From Caulobacterales bacterium (GTDB taxonomy: Bacteria > Pseudomonadota > Alphaproteobacteria > Caulobacterales > Caulobacteraceae), in contig JAFLCS010000006.1 in assembly GCA_017302105.1 (NCBI GenBank), positions 1 through 64,000 of the forward strand: 64,000 nucleotides of DNA. Direction: 5' to 3'. Numbering within the stretch: the first letter of the stretch is position 1; each line of letters opens with the position of its first letter. A model generated the notes under the pieces. That model ran no database searches, was not told the DNA's origin, and was given only the letters and a program-made list of their open reading frames with translations. The position numbers were made by a program, and so were the translations under genes. Below are positions 24,604 to 33,208 of the stretch, piece by piece.

Positions 24604-26088
24604 TTAGCGAGGCTCATACCGGCCGGGCTGGGCCAGGTTGCCGAACCGGGTCGTGTTCTCATCGAAGCTGACCTTGACGGTCCCGATCGGGCCGTGGCGC
24701 TGCTTGCCGATGATGACCTCGGCCTTACCGCGAACCTCGTCCATGTCCTGCTGCCATTTGAGGTGTTCTTCCGAGCCTTCGCGGGGCTCTGTGCGGCCGA
24801 GGTAGTAGCTCTCGCGGTAAACAAACATCACGCAGTCCGCGTCCTGTTCGATCGAGCCGGATTCCCGCAGGTCCGACAGCTGTGGCCGCTTGTCCTCGCG
24901 GCTCTCGACCTGGCGTGACAACTGCGACAGGGCGATCACAGGAACATTCAGCTCCTTGGCCAGGGCTTTCAGTGTCTGGGTGATCTCGGACACCTCCTGA
25001 ACCCGATTCATGTCCCGGCGCCCGTCGCCGACCGCCGTTGCCAATTGCAGGTAGTCTACGACGATGAGGTCGAGCCCATGTTCGGCGCGCTTCAGACGAC
25101 GCGCACGCGCCGCCAGCTTGCCGATCGGCAGGCCGCCGGTTGCGTCGATAAACAGCGGGGCCTCGCCAATCTCGATGGCAGCATCGCGGACCCGCCCGAA
25201 ATCGGAGGCGTCGATCTCCCCCTTCCGCAAGCGATCGGATGACACACCCGATGCGTCCGCCAGAATACGCATGGCCAACTGCTCGGCGCTCATTTCCAGC
25301 GAGAAGAAGGCCACGACGCCGCCCGAGGTGGTCTTGCGACCATCTGGCGTCGGCTCCCACTTGTAATTGCGGGCAACGTTGAAGGCGATATTGGTCGCCA
25401 GGGCGGTCTTGCCCATCGACGGTCGACCCGCGAGAATCAACAGGTCGGAGGGATAAAGGCCGCCCAGCTTCTGATCCAGATCGGTCAGGCCGGTGGACAG
25501 GCCTGCCAGGCCACCGTCGCGCTGGAACGCCTCGGCAGCCATATCGACAGCGCCGGCCAGAGCGTTGGAAAAGGGCACAAAGCCGGTGGAGGACGCGCCG
25601 GTTTCCGCCAGGGTGTAGAGCGACTGCTCGGCCTGTTCGATCTGTTCGCGGGCGTCCTTGCCCGGCTCTGGAGCCTGTTTGACGATGTCGCCGCCGATCC
25701 GGATCAGGTCGCGGCGCAGCGCCAAGTCATAAACCAGACGACCGTAGTCCGCCGCATGGGAGCCGGGAGGGGCACGGTCGACCAGATCCGCCAGATAGCG
25801 AATGCCGCCCAGTTCCTCGAATGCGGCATCGCGGCGAAATCGTTCGACGAGAATGTTGGGGTCGGCTAGCAGGCCCTGGCGGACGTGTTCCTCGATGGCG
25901 TCGAACAGGCGCTGGTGGAACGGTTCGTAGAAATGCTTGCCGGCGAGCTTGTCGCTCAGCCGCTCGGTCACCTGGTTGTCGAACAGCAGGGCACCGAGGA
26001 TCGCCTGCTCTGCCTCGAGGTTGTGCGGCAGTGCATTGACCTCGGGGTCAGTCTCGGACGGGGTCGGGGCAAGGGCGAGAGAGGTCAT
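24604..26088 (-). CDS. dnaB: Replicative DNA helicase DnaB
   Basis: The 494-residue protein has the DnaB N-terminal domain (PHNLEAEQAILGALLFDNQV, with EHVRQGLLADPNILVERF), a linker and the RecA-like helicase domain with Walker A AGRPSMGKTALA, Walker B LIVVDYLQL and SQLSRQVESREDKRPQLSDLRESG. It unwinds DNA ahead of the replication fork as a hexamer. Length and domains are normal and no intein is visible. The region upstream holds its promoter; a lone TTAACC lies close to the start. Confidence 0.97.
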   Translation of the reverse strand: MTSLALAPTPSETDPEVNALPHNLEAEQAILGALLFDNQVTERLSDKLAGKHFYEPFHQRLFDAIEEHVRQGLLADPNILVERFRRDAAFEELGGIRYLADLVDRAPPGSHAADYGRLVYDLALRRDLIRIGGDIVKQAPEPGKDAREQIEQAEQSLYTLAETGASSTGFVPFSNALAGAVDMAAEAFQRDGGLAGLSTGLTDLDQKLGGLYPSDLLILAGRPSMGKTALATNIAFNVARNYKWEPTPDGRKTTSGGVVAFFSLEMSAEQLAMRILADASGVSSDRLRKGEIDASDFGRVRDAAIEIGEAPLFIDATGGLPIGKLAARARRLKRAEHGLDLIVVDYLQLATAVGDGRRDMNRVQEVSEITQTLKALAKELNVPVIALSQLSRQVESREDKRPQLSDLRESGSIEQDADCVMFVYRESYYLGRTEPREGSEEHLKWQQDMDEVRGKAEVIIGKQRHGPIGTVKVSFDENTTRFGNLAQPGRYEPR

Positions 26089-26211
26089 GAGCGTTAACCC
26101 TTTGACCTATCCCTCATGGCTCCGCCAAGGGCGGTCGTCGGTTTCCGCTGGGGGCGAAATGCCCGGTCCTGTGGATGCCGGGGTTTTCCGTCGACGGATC
26201 AGAGTGTGCCG

Positions 26212-26955
26212 TCAGAACTGCTGGTACTGGCCGTTGATCGCATAGGTGAAGCCAATGGGCAGGGCCTCTCGAATTTGACCGAAGAAGACCGCGACCTCCG
26301 CCAGGGTCGTGCGGGGCACATAGATGATGTCCATCCGTCGCAGGGCGACGTGCTCCATGTCATCGCGCGACAGGTCAATGGAACGCATCATGCGACGGCC
26401 ACCCGGCCCCCGCCGGATCAAACCGACCTCGGTACGCCGGCCTGACGGCAGGAAGCCACCGGCCATGATGACGGCCTGGTAGGCGTCGATATCGCCAGGC
26501 ATATCGTACACACCAGGCGTGCGGACCTCGCCATCGACCCAGACCTTGAGGGGCCCCGCCTGGCGCAGGACAACCTCCACCTCTGGTCGGCGCAGGATCG
26601 GCGTATAGGCCGCCACCAGCGCCGATTCGACTTCATGGAGGCTGCGGTCGGCGACCATGAGATGTCCGACCAGCGGCATCGAGATCCGACCGTCCGGCCC
26701 GACCGTCAGTTGCTGATTCAGCTCTGGGGCGCTCGGCGTCCGAACGTCGATCTGGTCGCCGGGGTAGAGAAGATACTCTGGCTCCTCGTCGCTCCAGTCC
26801 GAGAAACCGATATCCGAAAAATTTGTCGGGCTGCCGGGGCCGCTCGAGCGGCCATATCCGGCGACCGGATATCGCGAATACCCGCCTCCGCCACAGGCGA
26901 CCGTCAGGGCTGAGCCTGCAATCAAGGTCAAAAGGGAGCGGCGGCTGGGCGTCAT
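26212..26955 (-). CDS. hfsD: Holdfast polysaccharide export lipoprotein HfsD (Wza-like)
   Basis: The 247-residue protein starts with a lipoprotein signal (lipobox LTVAC) and contains a polysaccharide export domain: YLLYPGDQIDVRTPSAPELNQQLTVGPDGRISMPLVGHL, then a SLBB-like region with VWVDGEVRTPGVYDMPGDID. It is the outer-membrane export component of Wza type. The holdfast name rests on its divergence from hfsA-hfsB-hfsC and nearness to hfsE-H, the C. crescentus arrangement. The open frame extends upstream, but the ATG at 26955 gives the signal peptide. Confidence 0.85.
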   Translation of the reverse strand: MTPSRRSLLTLIAGSALTVACGGGGYSRYPVAGYGRSSGPGSPTNFSDIGFSDWSDEEPEYLLYPGDQIDVRTPSAPELNQQLTVGPDGRISMPLVGHLMVADRSLHEVESALVAAYTPILRRPEVEVVLRQAGPLKVWVDGEVRTPGVYDMPGDIDAYQAVIMAGGFLPSGRRTEVGLIRRGPGGRRMMRSIDLSRDDMEHVALRRMDIIYVPRTTLAEVAVFFGQIREALPIGFTYAINGQYQQF

Positions 26956-27003
26956 GGCGTTTGACGACTCTTTCTGAACGGGGCCGAGGCTTACAGTCAA
27001 AAC

Positions 27004-27018
27004 GTAACCAGCAGTTAA
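27004..27018 (+). promoter_or_regulatory. Candidate CtrA-binding site between hfsD and hfsA
   Basis: GTAA-CCAGCAG-TTAA at 27004-27018 fits the CtrA pattern TTAA-N7-TTAA with one mismatch. A further TTAACC half-site lies directly before the hfsA start (27045-27050). Both are in the 95-base divergent hfsD/hfsA intergenic region. Confidence 0.4.
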
Positions 27019-27050
27019 CGCACGCCCCTCAAAGGTGGTGCTCGTTAACC

Positions 27051-28550
27051 ATGAAGCGAGTCGCGCGCTCAATGTCTATGCAAGGACAGGCAGGTGGATA
27101 TGGATCGGGTCGGGCTCGCCTGACCTGGTCGTCGCGGCCGCGCTATGGCTGGGACGATCTGGTGACCCTGCTCTGGCGCGAACGGCTGTTGATGTTGCTC
27201 GTCTTCGTGGTGCTGTTTCTGATCGGGGGCATCGTCGCGATGACGATTCCCAAGACCTACACCGCCCATGCGAGCCTGCTGGCCCAGCTCAGCCAGGACT
27301 ATGTCTATGAACCGCGCGCCGGGGATGCGGCCCGGGGGGCCATCGCCGAAGTGACGAATGTGGCCCAGTCGGAGGCGGCCATCCTGAGCAGCGCCGGCCT
27401 GCATCAGAGAGTGGTGGAAGAGGTCGGAGCAGAAGCGATTCTCGGGCCGAGCGCACACGGCACGAGCGAACAGCAGCACGCCGCGGCCCTGGTCGCGCTG
27501 GGGCGCAGCCTGGAGGTGGAGACGGCCCCCGACACCGGAGTCATCCAGCTCTCTTACAAAGGGCATAGTGGCGTGGAGGCCGCCCGCATCCTCAACCAGA
27601 TCATCTCGACCTATCAGACCTATCGTCTGGAGGTGTTCCGGGACACCACGACGCCTTTGCTGGCCGAGCAGCGCGACGCCATCGAACGCCAGCAGGACGA
27701 CACGGACCGGGCCTACGAGCAGTTCCTGAATGAGAACGATATCGGTGACTTCGCGATCGAGCGCGAGGCCCTCCGCAGTAGCTATCAGACGACCTATAGT
27801 GAACTGCTGTCGGTTGAGGCCCAGTTGCGGCAGGCCGATGGTCGGCTTGCTGCCCTGCGTGCCGAAATGGCGGGCATACCGCCGCAGATCACTCTTCAGG
27901 AGGATTTGAATTTCTCGGTGCAGAGTCAGATCGTCGAGCTGAGGGCTGACCGCGAAGAACTCCTGGGGCGCTATCAGCCCGATGCTCCGCCGGTGCGTGA
28001 CATCGATGCCCAGCTTGCTCAACTCGAAGCCCTGGCCCTCAGTGGCCAGGCCGGTGGTGTGCGGGATCAGCGTCTCGGCCCCAATCCGGTCTGGCAGGAC
28101 CTGGAGATGGACCGTGTGCGTGCCCAGGCCGAGCGCGATTCCCTCGCTGCGCGCCGGGCGGTCCTGGCGCGCCAGGTTGCCGCGTCTGAAGATCGGCAGG
28201 CGCAGCTGGTTGCCCTGGAAAGCCGCAACGGAGCTCTCACGGCCGAACGGGAGGTGCTGTCGACCGCCTATCGGGACTTCACGGCCCGCCAGGTTCAGTC
28301 CAGCGCCTCTGCAGAGCTGGCGCGCGGAGGGGCCGACAATGTGCGGATTATCGCAGCCGCCAATCCGCCGGATCGCGCCTCAAGCCTGCGCAAGCCTATC
28401 CTGATACTCGCCTTCCTGTTTGCAGGCTTTGCGGCGTTGTGTGCCGGGCTGATGCGGGTCTTCCTGGGACGTCGCTTCGTAACGGCCGGCTCCGCGTCGC
28501 GGACGCTTGATCTGCCGGTTCTGGCAGTGACGCCTTCGAAGGGCCGCTAG
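27051..28550 (+). CDS. hfsA: Holdfast polysaccharide chain-length/co-polymerase protein HfsA
   Basis: The 499-residue protein has the Wzz/GumC plan. A membrane helix at about residues 45-67 follows a basic N-terminus, then a long periplasmic helical region (about 70-455) with coiled-coil stretches and a PPVRDIDAQL-type segment, and a second helix near 460-480. These proteins set chain length and link the polymerase to the export channel. The ATG at 27051 is preferred; another at 27072 would shorten it by seven residues. The neighbour downstream is the CpsD-like hfsB, as in Caulobacter. Confidence 0.85.
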   Translation: MKRVARSMSMQGQAGGYGSGRARLTWSSRPRYGWDDLVTLLWRERLLMLLVFVVLFLIGGIVAMTIPKTYTAHASLLAQLSQDYVYEPRAGDAARGAIAEVTNVAQSEAAILSSAGLHQRVVEEVGAEAILGPSAHGTSEQQHAAALVALGRSLEVETAPDTGVIQLSYKGHSGVEAARILNQIISTYQTYRLEVFRDTTTPLLAEQRDAIERQQDDTDRAYEQFLNENDIGDFAIEREALRSSYQTTYSELLSVEAQLRQADGRLAALRAEMAGIPPQITLQEDLNFSVQSQIVELRADREELLGRYQPDAPPVRDIDAQLAQLEALALSGQAGGVRDQRLGPNPVWQDLEMDRVRAQAERDSLAARRAVLARQVAASEDRQAQLVALESRNGALTAEREVLSTAYRDFTARQVQSSASAELARGGADNVRIIAAANPPDRASSLRKPILILAFLFAGFAALCAGLMRVFLGRRFVTAGSASRTLDLPVLAVTPSKGR

Positions 28551-28604
28551 GGCGATGGTCGTGCTAGCCTTTCTCCAGGCAGGCGCTCGGAATGTGATTC
28601 GACC

Positions 28605-29306
28605 ATGGTGGACCTGACACACGAGATGGCGGCCCTGTGGGCGTCGCTCGGCCCCGGTCGCCCCGATCGCGGTCGGGTCATTCAATTCATCTCCGCGACG
28701 TCGGGAGAGGGAACCTCGACCGTCGCCCGCGAGTTCGCGCGCCTGGCTGCGGTGCGGGCGCGAAAGCCGGTGTGGCTGGTCGACGCCGATCTGAACAACC
28801 AGACCCAGCAAGGTCTGATTGCCCAGGATGCGGCGCGGTTCGGTGACCTTGGGCGCTCTGCCGTCGCGTCTCCCAACGGTTCGGCCTTCTTCACGGTGCA
28901 GCCTGGACTCCGCGGTCGAGACGGCCGCCCGATCGCAGACGCCCTCCTGCTGTCGGCGCGTCCTTGCCTGGGGCGTCGGCTCTGGGTGACCTATTTCCGC
29001 GCTGAGGTTCTTCGGGCCGGTCAGCGTGCTGTGGCCTTGCCGCGCGGCGCTTATTGGGACGCCATGCGCCGGCACGCAGAGACGGTGGTTATCGACACCG
29101 CTGCCGCGGATCGTTCGGATTTCGGCCTGGTGGTGGCGCCTTTTGCGGATGCCGTGGTCCTGGTTGTCGCGGCCGGTGCGGCCGATGCCTCCATGGGAGC
29201 GGGACTGCGCGACGAACTCGAGAATGCGGGCGCGCGCTGCGCCGGGATTGTCTTCAACAGGGCCGAGGTCGAACCGCCGTCCTTCCTCAGGCGAGTGATG
29301 GGGTGA
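28605..29306 (+). CDS. hfsB: Holdfast synthesis protein HfsB (CpsD/CapB-like ATPase with altered Walker A)
   Basis: The 233-residue protein resembles the cytoplasmic bacterial tyrosine-kinase domain paired with Wzz-type proteins: ISATSGEGTSTVAREFARLA, then VWLVDADLNNQT (Walker A' type) and TVVIDTAAADR. The Walker A lysine is missing: the family GEGKST is GEGTST with Thr37. There is no tyrosine-rich C-terminal tail. Kinase activity is therefore doubtful and a structural role is possible. It starts 54 bases after hfsA, and its stop overlaps the hfsC start (GTGA). Confidence 0.83.
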   Translation: MVDLTHEMAALWASLGPGRPDRGRVIQFISATSGEGTSTVAREFARLAAVRARKPVWLVDADLNNQTQQGLIAQDAARFGDLGRSAVASPNGSAFFTVQPGLRGRDGRPIADALLLSARPCLGRRLWVTYFRAEVLRAGQRAVALPRGAYWDAMRRHAETVVIDTAAADRSDFGLVVAPFADAVVLVVAAGAADASMGAGLRDELENAGARCAGIVFNRAEVEPPSFLRRVMG

Positions 29307-30604
29307 CCGCCCGCGCCTGGTCGGTTGAAGATATGCGCGCCGAGGCTGAGGCGCGTCCGACGGCGCTTGATGCCCTGGCCTTTGTCAGCGGCGTATTCAT
29401 GGTCCTGATCTACTCTCAGGGCTGGCTCGCGCCGATGATGGGCTATGGGACCGCGACGTCCGAAGGTGCCCTGATCCGCCTGATCTATTTTCCGGCCTAT
29501 GCGGCGGGTTTGTTTCTGGTCGCCGGGGCGATTCCGCGGACGATCCTGGGCTTCGCGAAATCTCCCTTCCTGGTCTTGCTGCTGCTGCTGGTCGGCCTGT
29601 CTTGGTTCTGGTCCGTCGATCCTTCCGCCACGGTCCGGCGCCTGGTGGCGCTCGGCTTTACATCGCTGGGCGGAGTGGCGCTGGCCGCCAGATTCCGCTG
29701 GCCCACCTTCGCCGAGGTGGTGGCCACGGCCTTTGCAATTCTGGTGGCCCTATCCTTCGCGATTAGTGTGCTGAAGCCCGACTGGGGTCGGATGAGTGCG
29801 GATTTTCCGGGGGCCTGGCGTGGGCTTTGGCTGGAAAAGAACAACCTAGGAGGCAACATGGCGGTGGCCTTCGGCTTCTGCGTGGCTGCCGCGGCGCTCG
29901 TGCCCGCACGACGCATCATCTGGTCGGCAGCCGCGTTGGCGTGTGTGCTGCTGCTGGCCCTGTCGACTTCCAAGACGTCGCTGGTGGTCGTGCTTCTGAT
30001 GATCGGCTGCCTCGGCTTTGTGTGGCTGGTTCGCAGGGGACCGGCAGTGGGGGTTGCGACGGCCTTCACTGCGCTGGCCGGCCTGGCGCTCGTCGCAATG
30101 ATCTGGCTCTTTGCGGCCGATGCCGTGTTCGACCTGCTCGGCAAGGACGCGACACTGACCGGCCGCACGGAGATCTGGGACGGCATCAATCGGGTCATGG
30201 TCGGGCATGAATGGCTCGGCTTCGGCTATGGCGCGATCTGGGACGATACGGACGCTTTTGCGCCGCTGGCCTGGATCACCCACTACGCGGGATTTCGAGC
30301 CGGCCACGCCCACAACGGCTGGATGGAGGTCTGGCTGAACATCGGCCTGATCGGCGTCATCGTGTTTGGTCTCTGGTTCATCGAAATCTGGTTGCGAGCG
30401 ATCTGGACGACCTTTGCCGGCGGCGAGGGGGCCTGGGTCGCCTTGCCATTCATCGCGGCCTATTCGATCGCCATGCTGACGGAGAGCGTCACCCTGACCT
30501 GGAACGACTTGCGCTGGGTTCTGTTAGTCGCGGTCGCCACCAAGCTGGCCCTGGGTGAACCTCAGCCTGATCGCTGGATTCGCTTCAGCTCGGCCAGGCC
30601 GTAG
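29303..30604 (+). CDS. hfsC: Holdfast polysaccharide polymerase HfsC (Wzy/O-antigen-ligase-like)
   Basis: The 433-residue membrane protein has about ten to twelve hydrophobic helices. The large periplasmic loop contains the Wzy_C signature: GKDATLTGRTEIWDGINRVM, then WLGFGYGAIWDD and HAHNGWMEVWLNIGL. Such enzymes polymerise repeat units on the periplasmic side. The GTG at 29303 overlaps the hfsB stop (GTGA). Its last 43 bases overlap the convergent glycosyltransferase gene (30562-30604). Assignment as hfsC rests on position and family. Confidence 0.83.
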   Translation: MTARAWSVEDMRAEAEARPTALDALAFVSGVFMVLIYSQGWLAPMMGYGTATSEGALIRLIYFPAYAAGLFLVAGAIPRTILGFAKSPFLVLLLLLVGLSWFWSVDPSATVRRLVALGFTSLGGVALAARFRWPTFAEVVATAFAILVALSFAISVLKPDWGRMSADFPGAWRGLWLEKNNLGGNMAVAFGFCVAAAALVPARRIIWSAAALACVLLLALSTSKTSLVVVLLMIGCLGFVWLVRRGPAVGVATAFTALAGLALVAMIWLFAADAVFDLLGKDATLTGRTEIWDGINRVMVGHEWLGFGYGAIWDDTDAFAPLAWITHYAGFRAGHAHNGWMEVWLNIGLIGVIVFGLWFIEIWLRAIWTTFAGGEGAWVALPFIAAYSIAMLTESVTLTWNDLRWVLLVAVATKLALGEPQPDRWIRFSSARP

Positions 30605-31500
30605 AGCTGCGGCTCAAACGGTTTCATCCAGAGGAACTTTCCGAGGCCGCGGACGGCGCGATCGGTCCAGTCCGCCCGGTGGGCCCCGCCGATCAACCAT
30701 TGAACAGCGGCCGTGGTCCCGAACACCACAAACTGTCCGGCCCCGATGACCATCCAACGCGCGACCTCGAACCAGTGGCCACCTCTGGCGGCACTTTGCG
30801 CGGGGCCCTGGCCGAAGGCGAAGGCCCGTGTCAGGGCGTAGGAGAGTCGCGCCCGATGCGGCGGCGCAGCTTCTTCAACCCAGGCCCCTGCTGACCAGCC
30901 CCAGCGGACGCCTCGCCCCCCGAGAGCCTGGAACAGTGTGTCGTCCTCGCCGCCCGACTGATCGGCCGAAAGGTCGAAGGGGGTCGGGCCTTGCAAGGTC
31001 CGGCTCCTCACAAAAAGGGAGTTGCCGCATCCGAAGGGTTCCGGGATGAAGCCGTCCACAAGGGGACCGGCGCGTCCGAAAAACCGCTCCAGATAGGCCC
31101 GGTCCGCCTCGTCGGCCCCCGGTGCACGTCCCTGGATCGGGCCGAATACGACGTCGGCATCGAGTTGGGCCTGTGTCTGGCGGAGTGACGCGAGCCATGT
31201 GGGAGATGCGATCTCGTCGTCGTCGAGAAAGGCGATCAACTCAGCCTCGGTCTCGCCCAGGGCCGCATTCCGGGCCGTGGAGACGCCTGGAGTCGGGACG
31301 TGGACATAACGGATCGGGAAGGGAGCTTCCCGGCGGAGTTTCTCGACCGTGGCCCGGGCCGATCCCTCGGGATCGTTGTCAGCGATGACCATTTCGTCAG
31401 GTCGACCGAGCTGGCCGGTCTGGGCCATGACCGAGCGAATGGCGATCTCGAGCTGTGCCGGGCGGCGAAGAGTCGGCGTGACGACAGCCACGCGGGTCAT
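30562..31500 (-). CDS. Glycosyltransferase family 2, extra enzyme in the holdfast locus
   Basis: The 312-residue GT-A enzyme starts MTRVAVVTPTLRRPAQLEIA and has the nucleotide-sugar motif FLDDDEI (DXD type), PGVSTARNAALGE, CGNSLFVRS and the acceptor-side GGEDDTLFQ. A hydrophobic stretch near residues 245-270 may attach it to the membrane. It is the last gene of the hfsE-F-G-H operon (ATGA overlap with hfsH). I recall no glycosyltransferase at this place in C. crescentus, where holdfast enzymes HfsJ and HfsL are encoded elsewhere. It may be their relocated counterpart. The 3' end overlaps convergent hfsC by 43 bases. Confidence 0.83.
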   Translation of the reverse strand: MTRVAVVTPTLRRPAQLEIAIRSVMAQTGQLGRPDEMVIADNDPEGSARATVEKLRREAPFPIRYVHVPTPGVSTARNAALGETEAELIAFLDDDEIASPTWLASLRQTQAQLDADVVFGPIQGRAPGADEADRAYLERFFGRAGPLVDGFIPEPFGCGNSLFVRSRTLQGPTPFDLSADQSGGEDDTLFQALGGRGVRWGWSAGAWVEEAAPPHRARLSYALTRAFAFGQGPAQSAARGGHWFEVARWMVIGAGQFVVFGTTAAVQWLIGGAHRADWTDRAVRGLGKFLWMKPFEPQLYGLAELKRIQRSG

Positions 31501-32261
31501 GTCGGACTCGCCAGTCGACGCAGAACGGTGCCAACCGGAGCGATCTCGGCACCGCCGGCCGTGGCTCGGCGGATCAGCCGGTCCAGGACGTCTGGGCGGC
31601 ACCCCCAATCCGACGGCTGTTCACGGACGTCATGGGTATAGAGGATCAGCCAGGCCGACTGGGCCAGGGCCTTGTCGATCCATCGTTCCGCATGGGCCTC
31701 GCCACCGCTGCCCTCAATGCCGACGGCCGGCATCTGGTTCAGGTCACTGCCGCGCCGGATTAGGCCGGGGTGCAGGGCGCGCAGAGAGCCAAAGCGGCTC
31801 TCGAGCGCGTTCTTGGCGTCCGGTGAGACGTCGCCGTACGGATAGGCGAAGTGTGTGGTTTCCAGGGCGACGTCGGCCAGGGCCGCGCTATTCCGGTCGA
31901 TATCGTCGACGATGTCGATGGCGGATGCCTTGCCACAGTCCAAATGGCTGAAGGTATGACAGGCGATCTCGTGGCCGCGGACCGAAAGATCCGCGTAAAC
32001 CGTCCGGTCGGCATAGTCGCCCATATGGCCAGGCTGGTCGTCCAGGCCGGCGCAAACGTAATAGGTCCCGCGCGCGCCGTTGGACTGGAGAATCTCGGCC
32101 CCTACTGTCGCGGCCGAGACGGGCGCGTCATCGAAGCTGATGGAGACGAACGGCCGATCAACGGTCGATTCGAGGGGACGTCGATGAACCATGCGTGCCC
32201 AGCGCCGGCGCATCTTGCCCTTGAGCGAACGATCCGGCGAATAGGGTGCGGCGAGCGTCAC
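31497..32261 (-). CDS. hfsH: Holdfast polysaccharide deacetylase HfsH
   Basis: The 254-residue protein has NodB-domain motifs. Motif 1 is ISFDDAP (catalytic base and metal Asp), motif 2 is HTFSHLDC (metal-binding histidines), motif 3 is FAYPYGD, and LILYTHDVRE follows near the C-terminus. In Caulobacter HfsH removes acetyl groups from holdfast N-acetylglucosamine, which strengthens adhesion. It starts with GTG overlapping the hfsG stop (GTGA), and its stop overlaps the next glycosyltransferase start (ATGA). No signal peptide is visible, as in cytoplasmic deacetylation. Confidence 0.88.
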   Translation of the reverse strand: MTLAAPYSPDRSLKGKMRRRWARMVHRRPLESTVDRPFVSISFDDAPVSAATVGAEILQSNGARGTYYVCAGLDDQPGHMGDYADRTVYADLSVRGHEIACHTFSHLDCGKASAIDIVDDIDRNSAALADVALETTHFAYPYGDVSPDAKNALESRFGSLRALHPGLIRRGSDLNQMPAVGIEGSGGEAHAERWIDKALAQSAWLILYTHDVREQPSDWGCRPDVLDRLIRRATAGGAEIAPVGTVLRRLASPT

Positions 32262-33208
32262 ACGGCCTCCGCATAGAGGGCGGCGCGATACAGTCTGAGG
32301 GAAAAGGCGCGCGCACGCACCGGCAGGCTTTCATTCAAAGCCGCCAGTTTGAACCACGGTCGCCACTGGCGCACGCCTGGAGCCTTCTTGAGCAGGCGGG
32401 CGACACGATAGCTTGGGTACCGACTGACAAAATCGGGATGACGATCGACGACACGGGCAAAGTTGGCGACCGACTGCTCATATTTGCCGGCGAGCCGGTC
32501 AGCGCTTTCCAGCCCGAGGTGGGTGGCGGCGTTGTCCAGATGGATCACGCGAAAACGACGCGCGACCCGCATGGCCCATTCCACATCCTCCCAGCCCCAA
32601 CCCGAGAACTCCGAGTCGAAGGACTCGGCGACGAACACGTCGCGCCGTACCAGAAGGTTGGAAGTATAGACGTACTTCTCGGGCTGCAGGGCCCGCTGCT
32701 GATAGGGGACACACTCGGAACGCTGAGACATGGCCCGGTGCACGGCGAACGCGGCGTCCTGCGGGGCCTGGAGCAGGGAGAAGCCACCGAAGGCCACTGC
32801 CGGGTCCTGACGGGCGATCAGATCCGCCCAGGTCTGCAGGAACGTCCGGCTATCCGGCAGCATATCCGAATCCAGAAACAGGTAGCTGCCGCCGCGCGCC
32901 GAACTCGTCAGACGATTGCGCCCCCGCGAACGTCCTTCGTTCTTTTTCAGCCGAATGAAGCGGGCCGGTAGCCGTGACGCCAGAATGCGTGCCTGTACCC
33001 GCTGAGCGAGATCGTCGTCACAGGAGCCATCGTCCAGAACGATGAGCTCGACCGATCCTGCCAGGGCCTGCGCCTCGTCCGACAAGGCATCGATGAGGGG
33101 ACTCGGGTCATCCCGATAGAAGGGGACCAGGACCGACAGCACCGGTCGGGCCGAGGCCCATGTCGGGTTCTCGGTCATGATGCGGGTTTTGGGAGCAGAG
33201 CGTTTCAC
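32258..33208 (-). CDS. hfsG: Holdfast glycosyltransferase HfsG (family 2)
   Basis: The 316-residue enzyme has a GT2 domain: LSVLVPFYRDD, IVLDDGSCDD, RSRGRNRL, the DXD-type FLDSDML and the acceptor-side GWGWEDVEWAMRV. It transfers a sugar from a nucleotide donor to the growing lipid-linked repeat unit. The GTG at 33208 overlaps the hfsF stop (GTGA) and is preferred. An ATG at 33178 is also possible but lacks a ribosome site. The frame upstream of the GTG lies in hfsF. It precedes hfsH, as in C. crescentus. Confidence 0.86.
   Translation of the reverse strand: MKRSAPKTRIMTENPTWASARPVLSVLVPFYRDDPSPLIDALSDEAQALAGSVELIVLDDGSCDDDLAQRVQARILASRLPARFIRLKKNEGRSRGRNRLTSSARGGSYLFLDSDMLPDSRTFLQTWADLIARQDPAVAFGGFSLLQAPQDAAFAVHRAMSQRSECVPYQQRALQPEKYVYTSNLLVRRDVFVAESFDSEFSGWGWEDVEWAMRVARRFRVIHLDNAATHLGLESADRLAGKYEQSVANFARVVDRHPDFVSRYPSYRVARLLKKAPGVRQWRPWFKLAALNESLPVRARAFSLRLYRAALYAEAV

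Noticed and set aside
26094..26099. TTAACC beside the dnaB start as a CtrA site
   Set aside because: Only one half-site without a partner at the right spacing; chance occurrence is likely.
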